Of a DNA stretch of 64,000 nt, positions 56,560 through 64,000 are shown one piece after another. This stretch comes from Nageia nagi (lineage: Eukaryota; Pinophyta). The notes under the pieces were generated by a model. The model was not told where the DNA came from, searched no databases, and worked only from the letters and a program-made list of their open reading frames with translations. Made by a program: the position numbers and the translations under genes. The stretch lies in contig JBITNC010000001.1 of assembly GCA_050084985.1 (NCBI GenBank), forward strand, positions 150,412,001 through 150,476,000. Reading direction: 5' to 3'. Position 1 is the stretch's first letter, and each line of letters starts with the position of its first letter.

Positions 56560-57700
56560 TTTGGAAAGAATGTTTACAATTAGCTTGTTCATGATTTCTT
56601 TATTATAGTTAATGATCAGCTGTAATTATTGTAGAAAATTCATCCAATGAAAATATATTTTTTTTTACAATTGTGATTTTGTTTGTTAATATTGTAATGG
56701 TTAATGATTAGTATGTATAATTATCTCCTTTCCCATAAAATAATGTTTCTATTTCTTCACCACTTGAACCAATGTAAACCAATCCTTGTCATATGTAAGA
56801 TAGTTTGAAATTTCCCTACTAAACTTCTCAAAATGATAGAAAATAGGTCTCCTTTCTTACATCAAAATTGCACCATGGCATACTCACTTGTATTAGTTTC
56901 AATTTCAAAAGGTTATTTCAAATTAGGAAGTGCCAAAATAGGATCATTGGTAATATTTTTTTGTAGCAAGTCAAAATGTGTTTGTTTCTTCTTTCCCCAT
57001 TGAAAACCTTTTCTCATTCTTGTAATGTCATGCAATGGAAAATAAATAATTTAAAATTAATAAATAAACTTTCTAAGGTATTGAACAACATTTAAGAAAC
57101 TTCTTTTCTCATTCACATTGCTTGGCCTAGGCCACTCCATAATGGCTATAACTTTCTCGGGATCAATTAAAAGTTTTCCCTCACCAACAATATATCTTAA
57201 CTACATCAAAGATTGCTTACCAAAATCACACTTACTAATCTTTAGTAGAAACGTTTCTTTTTGCAAAGTTTATAGAATTTGGTTAAGATGTACTAAATGA
57301 TCTTCCCAAGTTTTACTATATACAAGAATATCATCTAAATAAATAATAAAATTATCAATGAATGGTATGATAACTTCATTTAATACCCTCATAAAAGTGG
57401 TTGGTGAATTATGTAAACTAAATGGAGAAATAAACCACTCATATAGGCCTTGTCTTGTCTTGAAGATATTCTTCCAAATTTCCTCTTCCTTAAGTCTCAC
57501 TTGATGATATCCACTTGTCAAGTCTAACATGAAAAAGTACCTTTCCCCTTATAAATGATCTATAATATCACCTATCTAAGGAAATGGATAATGATTCTTA
57601 ATTATGATCTTGATAAACACCCTGTAATAAATGCAAATGGTATCTTCATCTAATATTATCAAACCAATGATATCGATAATATGGAAGTTATAAAGTACAA
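56560..57700 (-). pseudogene. Element 3 reverse transcriptase and RNase H
   Basis: The frame 57270-57530 is a clean RT palm: LDLTSGYHQVRLKEEEIWKN, FKTRQGLYEWFISPFSLHNS, FIIYLDDILVYSKTWEDHL, with the YLDD catalytic site intact. The segment after it (57020-57260) has SKCDF and GEGKLLIDPEKV-type blocks in shifted frames. RNase H pieces are near 56860-56960 and 56600-56760. The N-terminal RT motifs (57540-57700) are decayed. Confidence 0.88.
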
Positions 57701-57918
57701 TATATATGTTGTCTAACCTATAGAATTAGTATTAGAAGATCTAAGCATCAACATGATTAACTTTTTACTTACATTAATCAGTTATTTTGCCTACTAGTGT
57801 TAACCAATGGAATCCATTTCTTACTTTTATGGTCATAAACATAATAGGATATTCCATATTTAATCAACCTATACTGATTTCTTCTTATAAAATAAATGGC
57901 ATCTATATACCCTAAATA

Positions 57919-57954
<36 letters not shown>

Positions 57955-58189
57955 TACATAAATAATAACTTCATCAATAAATTTTGCATTGATAGGAAAC
58001 TTTAACTTACACTATGTAGTAACTTACAACTTGACATCATTGTGAACCCATTCCAAAGGATATGGATGGGGATGGTTTTAGGTCTTGAATCTTATCTTAT
58101 TCATCAAAATATTAACAATCATATTTTCTTATGATCCTATATCAATAATGGAATCAATTATAGTCTTCTTAGCTTGAATATTGTGATGA
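57701..58189 (-). pseudogene. Element 3 protease region
   Basis: Position and scattered similarity to the protease stretch of elements 1 and 2 (for instance around 57960-58070). The active site cannot be read with confidence. It contains the microsatellite at 57919-57954. Confidence 0.5.
57919..57954. repeat. (TA)n(CA)n microsatellite
   Basis: An alternating TA run of about nine units is followed by about eight CA units. Confidence 0.95.
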
Positions 58190-58635
58190 AATAATTATGT
58201 ATTATCCTTTATATCCTTGGAGTCCCCAACTATTTGTACTGCTACATAATTAATTTTTTCATCCACATTAGAACTATATTTAACATCTTAACTCTTGGTA
58301 ATCATAATAATATTATTTTTTGGGTTCTTCTTTTGATAAGGATATAATTCTCAATGAAGCTTCCAACACATATATTCCACATGCTCATCCTTATCACAAT
58401 GTGAAAAATGCCTTTTAACATCATCTTTCTTTATTGTGTCAGTGGTATTATTATCTTATTACTTTCCCTTACCCCGATCTTGAAATTTTTCCTTCTATTT
58501 TTGACCTTTCTAATTTTGATTTTTATTAGATATATCACCATATTACTTATATTACCCATATGCTTAAAAATATTAAGTTTGAATACTCACTTGCTCAAGA
58601 TTTGTATAATCAAACAACATCCTAGTCCTTCTCAA
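58190..58635 (-). pseudogene. Element 3 gag, C-terminal piece
   Basis: From 58560 to 58635 the - strand resembles the gag end of element 1 (MLFDYTNLEQVS against MLFDPTNLD), followed by a weak knuckle region near 58370-58410. It is cut at 58635 by copia element 3. Confidence 0.65.
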
Positions 58636-58860
58636 TGTCAACATTAGATATAAACTCTGACTTGATTAATGAAAAATAGTAATAGTTACAATATTTATAG
58701 ATTAGTAGAGGTGGTTACTCAACCAACTTCCATGTTTGTCGCAACTAACAAAAAAACTAATCTTCCATGATGCTAATTAAGCTCATCATAATAACCAACT
58801 AATTACACTTATTAATATTTAAATATTTACAAATACCATTATATAGATTATGGTTTAACA
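58636..58860 (-). repeat. 3' LTR of copia element 3
   Basis: On + starts TGTCAACATTAG and ends TATGGTTTAACA, 225 bp, a short copia LTR. Its outer edge coincides with the break of the element 3 gag. The second LTR is not in the window, so the call rests on the termini and the polypurine tract. Confidence 0.7.
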
Positions 58861-58881
58861 TTCCCTCTTAATCTGAAGGGG
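58861..58881 (-). promoter_or_regulatory. Polypurine tract, copia element 3
   Basis: The - strand reads CAGATTAAGAGGGAA directly before the TGTTAAAC LTR start. Confidence 0.75.
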
Positions 58882-60500
58882 TATTTGTAAATCCAAGCAT
58901 CATTCTAAACTTTTATCTTCCAGTCGTCTTGGTAAAGATATTTACAATTTATTCTTAAGTGGAACAATATTTCACCCAAATTTTCTTGACCTATACATGA
59001 TGTCAAATCAAATGATACTTCATATTGATGTGCTTTATTTGATCATGAAACTTTGGATTATTAGATAATTTAATTCCATAAGTATTATCAATTAAAAATG
59101 AAGTAGGGAGCACTTTTTTCTCCTACAAATCTTCCAGTATCTTCCTAATCTACATAATTTATTTTATTACCTCTACAATAACCACATATTCTACCTCAGT
59201 TGTGGAATTTATTGGTACTGATTATTTTCATGACCTCTAGGAAATAATTGTTGATTCAAGACTCATAAGATATCCTTAAGTTGAAGCTCCATTCTCCTTA
59301 TCACCAACAAAGTCTAAATCAAAATACCTAAACAATTTGAAGTCTCCTACCTTGGAATATTTTAGCCTAAAATCTTGAGTTTCTTTCAAATATCGAAGAA
59401 CTCCCTTCGCTACTAACCAATGACCTTCACAAGGTGAGTGCATAGACTAAGAAAGAATTCTAACCACAAATGAAATGTTAAGTTTGTTAGTGGCTATATA
59501 AATGATACTTCCTATCAATTATCTATATTTAGTAGCATCCTCAATCTAATTTCACTTAATCTGATTTCCCTCAACTAATTTCAACTTTAATTTATGTTCC
59601 ATTGAAGTAGAGAGGGGATTGCAATCTTTCACATCAAATATATTCAACAACTCTCCAATGTACTTTATTTGGGAAATGAAGATGTACCTTGGTATTTGAT
59701 TTACTTCAACACCCAAGTAGTAGTAAATAAGTCCCATGTTTGTCATTTCAAATCCTTTCTTCAACTCTTATTTCATAGATGTTATATATCTCTCATTGTT
59801 TCCTGTTATTAAAAGATCATCATGTATACCATAAGATACACAACAATGTTGCTAAATTTCTTAATAAATAGTGTTGCATCATCAAGGTCATAATGCTTGA
59901 AATTTAATTTCAAAATATATTTAGTAATCTTTTCAAATAATGCACGAGGAGCTTGCTTCAAATCATACAAAGACTTGATAAGCTTGCATACCTTATGTTT
60001 TTACCCTTCACTACAAATCCTTCTATCTATGTCATGTAAATATTTTCTTTCATATCACCATTTAGGAAAGTTTTTTTTATGTCCATATGATGAACCTTCC
60101 ACACATGTTGAGAAGCCATAGCTAACAAAGAATGAATGGTAGCCCATTTGGTTGCAGGAGAAAAAGTCTCATCATAGTCAATTCCTTCTCTCTATGAAAA
60201 ATATTTTGCAATAAGCCTCACTTTATTTTTTTCAAGTGAATAATCTTATTTTTACTTGTTTTTATAGACCCACTTGTATCCTATTGCTTTGGTTCCATAT
60301 GGAGTATCAAGCAAGTTTTAAGTTCCATTTTTTATGGGTGCATCATATTCTTTCTTCATGGCTTCTATCCAAGCATCATAAGAAATGGCTTCTTTGAAGG
60401 AAGTTAGCTCAAAATAAATATAATAATTCAATTCCATATTAAAAGGACATTTTAGATCATCAACAAAAATATCATCATTATTTCATCACCTTAAACTGAA
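58882..60500 (-). pseudogene. Copia element 3 reverse transcriptase and RNase H
   Basis: The frame 59552-59764 reads MKKGFEMTNMGLIYYYLGVE, IFISQIKYIGELLNIFDVKD and CNPLSTSMEHKLKL, the thumb part of copia RT. RVT_2 blocks further right (60020-60300) are in mixed frames (WVYKNK, HMDIKKTFLNGD, YEGFV-type words). The YVDD box expected near 59790-59850 has decayed. RNase H sequence runs down to about 58900, where ADWAG-type and copia tail words are hardly legible. Confidence 0.75.
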
Positions 60501-60959
60501 TTTTCAATTGCTCCACTTTCATGTCTTTTTCGATAGGAACTTTGAGTTTTTATCTTTCCTATTTCATCAAGATGTACACTTTAAAATACTCTCAAGGCCT
60601 ACTTTGGAATATTTTTTTATGGTTATAATTGATCACTTGCTCAAGATGTAGATTCACTTCCATCAAGACTCAACCGATCAATTTCTTCGATCACTTCATC
60701 CAACTGACTCTCAAGTACTAGCATTGGTGAACTAGAAGAAACTACTAGAGAGGGTATTTCTAGTGCTTGTTCTTTAGGAATAAGTAATAAAAATTCTAAA
60801 TTCTAATCCAAGATAGGAATTCCCCCCTCGATATTTAGAATTTCATAACTAAATTCAAACTAATGCTTTCCATGGGTAAATAGATCAAGGTGATCAAGTT
60901 ATCGCTCAACAACATTATCACTCTTGGAATATTCAAGAAAAACGACATCTCTTGCAAAG

Positions 60960-61640
60960 ATATACTTCTTCTTTACCTCATCATAAAGCTTGTATCCCTT
61001 GGTAGTGTGTGAATAGCCCAATAAAATACACTTTCAACTCTGATATCTAAGCTTGTCATGCTATTTCTTAGGACTAAGTGCATAATAAGAGGAACCAAAA
61101 ATCCTAAGATGACATACCAAAGGAATATGACCAAACCACATTTCAAATGGAGTCTTATCCTTAAGAGCATGAGAAGGACATCTATTTCTCAAATAAATAA
61201 AACATTGAATTGTATCCCCCCAAAATATTAACTTCACATTTTTGAAAAACAACATTGAATGAGCCATATTCAATAGTGTTCTATTCAATCTTTATGCAAG
61301 AAATAATTATTTGATGCTTGATCTTGTGTTGAAGTAAGATTTGAATTCATTAAAAGTGTATTCCCACATTATCAAAATGGAGAATACCAATACGTGTATG
61401 GGATTCATTTTCAATACTAACATGAAACTCTTTAAACTTAGAAAAAGCATCAGATTTATTTTTTAATAAAAAGGCCTAAGACATCTTAGAATAATCATCA
61501 ATGAAAGTCATAATATATCTATTGCTAGTTGCAAAAGGAAAAAAAAATGAACCACACAAATCAAAGTGAATAATTTTAGTTTTTCTACTTGCTCTCCATT
61601 AGGAATCTAAAAATGATTACTTGTGATTCTTTCCTAGGAT
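60960..61640 (-). pseudogene. Copia element 3 integrase
   Basis: The frame 61061-61288 carries MNRTLLNMAHSMLFFKNVKL, FWGDTIQCFIYLRNRCPSHA and KTPFEMWFGHIPLVCHLRIF, the end of a copia integrase core with the region behind the catalytic Glu. The tail (61000-61060, LGYSHTTKGYK-type, in another frame) follows. The first part of the core is at 61380-61600 in broken frames. Confidence 0.88.
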
Positions 61641-61649
61641 ACACCTGCT

Positions 61650-62240
61650 TCACAAGGTGCAATGTTCCTAGGGATTATAGTTAAACCCGTAAAACCTCAT
61701 TCCTTTAATAGATGAAGGTCATCAAAATTAAGGTGCTCAAATCTAACATGCCACAAAATATTAGAGGGAATTGTATCTTTTTCTTAATGGGAAAGGAATG
61801 CAAAGTTCTTTGATTTAATAGAATTTCCAATAAGCATCAACAACTTTTCATCCTCCAAACCAAGCATAATGACCTTGTTGTCAGAAGAGTCGTATCTCCA
61901 CCTTGTCATCAAATATATGGATGGAATTTTCTTATTTTTGAACAAGTACAAGGGAAAGCAAATTTCTCTACAATTCTAGAAGATAAAGAACATTTAGAAG
62001 CATAAAATCTAAAAAACCTAGTAATTTAAGCCTAATAGAACCAATTCCAAATGGCTTAAGTTTGTATCTATTTACAAAATAGACTACACCATCAATGTAT
62101 TTGTTCAATTTCTCATAGAAATCCCTCCTACAATTCATGTTATATATTTCTCCCGTATTAAGCAACCACACATCTTCCCATGATGCATATGAAAAATTTA
62201 GTATTTCACTAAGACCTACATTACATTAAGTTATAATGAA
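61650..62240 (-). pseudogene. Copia element 3 protease
   Basis: The frame 61968-62171 begins MWLLNTGEIYNMNCRRDFYE; the usual LLDTGA has Asp changed to Asn, so the catalytic residue is lost. It continues NKYIDGVVYFVNRYKLKPFG, IGSIRLKLLGFLDF and NVLYLLEL, the body of the protease. GAG-pre-integrase sequence follows towards 61680. Confidence 0.85.
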
Positions 62241-62479
62241 TTAAGCATACGTAAAGTACTTACTTTGATCATCATATTGCTCTTTCTTTTCTTTGAATTC
62301 AATGATTTTCTCCCATGGTATATGATAGGTAGTAGATTCATAGCCCTTTCGTTCGTATCTAGTGCAATAAAGATGGGACCTCTCATTTTTTTCATCATGA
62401 CTACCTTGATTTCTACCCTTCTACCTTTGAAATTTTGATAACCATGACCTTTATTGCTACTTAATGCATGAGAAGAATT

Positions 62480-63120
62480 TTTAGATGTATTCTTTACTCA
62501 TTAAGCAAATCCCAAAGTGTTTGAAGTTGTTTCATTTGTCTTCTTTCCAAAATCTTTTTCACACTTTGCAATCTTATCCAATAAGGTATCGAAGGTGAGA
62601 TACCCTAACTATCCACTTTCTTGCAAGGATTCAAAATAAGTGAAATATGTGGGGTATAGGATCTTAATCAAGGCTGCAAGAGTAATATCATCATACATAA
62701 TTTCTCTAATATCAGAAATTAGTGCCATGGTATCATTGTCTTGTAACTAGAAGTTGAAGAGCTTTAACTAGAGTTGAATCAATTCCAACTCTAAATGAGA
62801 GTCATACAACTCTCACAACTTTTTAAGTTCATTCCAAACACCATTAATTAATATGATATGTATGTTGACATATTCATTGATGGAGGTAGTTATTAGGGCA
62901 TACACTTTACAATTCTTCATGTTCTAAACCATGAGCTCCTTAGTGTCGGTTAGTTTGGTGGGTGCAATTTTTCCATCACATACACCGTCCCAAAAGTTAT
63001 TGAATATAAGCATGCTCTTTATTTTTCTATACCACTATGACCAATTATTTTGTTTGTTTAAAATGACCCCAATAATATTGACTAAGGAATGCATTATGCA
63101 TTGTAAAAGAACTCAAAAGT
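62480..63120 (-). pseudogene. Copia element 3 gag
   Basis: In two main frames, - strand 62890-63030 reads KLTDTKELMV and NMKNCKVYALITTSINEYVN, and 62570-62800 reads DSHLELELIQL, LVTRQ-type and FESLQESG, then LGYLTFDTLLDKIAKCEKDF, a UBN2-type gag. The start of gag is not clear, and the zinc knuckle expected near 62430 is not legible. Confidence 0.8.
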
Positions 63121-64000
63121 TGTTAATCTTTGCAAAAAGATGTCTGTATAAAAATTGAAATACAACCTTTCCTATTTGAAAAAAAACTTTCTTTTCTCAG
63201 TTACAAAAAAATGACCAAGAGAATACAATAAAACTACATGTCTAAATCAATCCACATACGGTCAAGGTTCTCATGAAGATGTTAAAATTCCATCGAGTCA
63301 TTGATTTATTCAAGATCAAAATTATCATGACCACTATCATTGCTGACAATTAGGATCTTAGGAACAAATGGCTCAACCGATGCTGGTGGAGATACCTAAG
63401 AACTAGAATCGAACCTGGATGCTTCAAGATTAAGGTCAAAAATTGATCAACCGATACAACTGTAGGAGTTTACTTTTCACTATCATTTATAATAATGAGC
63501 TCAAGTTCCTATGGTGTTGGTATGTATTCTTCAACTAAATCTGGTTCAATCTCCTTTGGCTCATAATTTGCATCATTTTTGTTACTTGGAATAGATGCAC
63601 TATCAAAGTAGTCATTGTGTTCAAAACCACCATCATAATCAATTTCAAGTACAAGCTAGTTCTCAATTACATAATTTTAGAGTCTTTGAAAGGTGGTATC
63701 AAGATCAAACACATGCATGTATTCATCAAATTCTTTAGGAAATTTATTTTCCAAGAGATAGAGAAGAGTTGAGTAGCATCCTTGTGATCCTATCATTTAA
63801 TGACTCAAAAAAAAACAACCTTATATCTTCAACATTTTAAAAGCCATAAATATTTTAATACAAAATTAAAATATTTAAAAGCTTAAAATAGTTTGCATGA
63901 ACCTTATAACTCTAAAATATAATGCTATAAAAATTAAATATTTAGAACAAAATATTTTAAATGATACCAAAAATATTAAAAGTGCTCATTTAAAAAATAA
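63121..64000 (-). other. Right edge of the window, partly coding-like on the - strand
   Basis: Between about 63510 and 63690 the - strand reads without stop as an acidic stretch, for example EIDYDGGFEHNDYFDSAS and EPKEIEPDLVEEYIPTP. I do not recognise the family; a retroelement gag or linker, or a host exon relic, are both possible. The last 200 bases are very AT-rich and show nothing. Confidence 0.35.

Larger units (their letters stand above)
49308..58635 (-). mobile_element. Ty3/gypsy retrotransposon, element 3 (interrupted twice)
   Basis: A third gypsy element of the element 1/2 type on -. Its 3' LTR (49308-49935) and integrase end (49936-50265) are separated from the rest (55272-58635) by a 5-kb block inserted at an ATATTCATGTA site. 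The right part holds integrase, RNase H, RT, protease and gag; gag breaks off at 58635 where copia element 3 begins. The 5' LTR is therefore outside the window, if it still exists. It retains the clearest RT fragment of all copies. Confidence 0.82.
58636..64000 (-). mobile_element. Ty1/copia retrotransposon, element 3 (5' end outside the window)
   Basis: A copia element on - with its 3' LTR at 58636-58860, a polypurine tract, RT, integrase, protease and gag, reaching at least 63100. The region from there to the window end is its probable 5' part or other sequence. All frames are broken. It was inserted in the gag of gypsy element 3. Its gag and protease resemble the WLLDTG-type copia lineage and differ from copia element 2. 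Confidence 0.85.

Overview
This is plant nuclear DNA, most likely from a large-genome seed plant such as a gymnosperm. It is AT-rich. It holds L1-type LINE, Ty3/gypsy, Ty1/copia and CACTA-like elements, primer-binding sites of the plant tRNA-iMet type (TGGTATCAGAGC), and degenerate TTTAGGG plant telomere-like repeats. The gymnosperm suggestion is inference from the style of the gypsy proteins and the heavy, old nesting. I found no intact host gene, rRNA, tRNA, CRISPR or prokaryotic feature. Every recognisable coding stretch is a mutated transposable-element relic.

Layout. 1-5081: decayed L1-type LINE on +, carrying ORF1, endonuclease, the post-RT region and RNase H, with the catalytic RT core missing. 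5082-13174: an unrecognised old sequence holding a solo LTR (6231-7470, TSD CTAAT), a large LTR with nine ~50-bp palindromes (about 7862-10410) and a second solo LTR with a 20-bp tandem array (11672-13169, TSD AAAGG). 13175-17470: AT-rich DNA without confident genes. 17471-23519: a gypsy element on - with two LTRs, PBS, gag, protease, RT/RNase H, integrase and a chromodomain-like tail. 24764-28261: a copia element on +, cut off in its RT by a second copia element on - (28262-32872).

32873 to the window end is a nested stack. A gypsy element on + (element A) is the base. Into its gag went gypsy element 4 (33497-40626, TSD AAAGA), which itself received a CACTA-like transposon (36561-39342) loaded with a G-rich tract and degenerate telomere-like repeats. 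After the element A protease came gypsy element 2 (42694-48714, TSD TATAG), followed by a 607-bp tandem duplication that copied the edge of its LTR. After the start of the element A RT lies gypsy element 3 (about 49308-58635). It was split by a 1.4-kb unknown insert bounded by an 11-bp repeat, which in turn holds a complete non-autonomous LTR element (51263-54862, TSD ATAAG). The gag of element 3 was cut by copia element 3 (58636 to beyond the window).

No gene here appears functional. What the window preserves is insertion order, several exact element boundaries with target-site duplications, and a variety of tandem or palindromic arrays inside LTRs, probably in the U3 part ahead of the TATA box. 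Boundaries and domain calls come from reading the sequence by eye; no database search was done.
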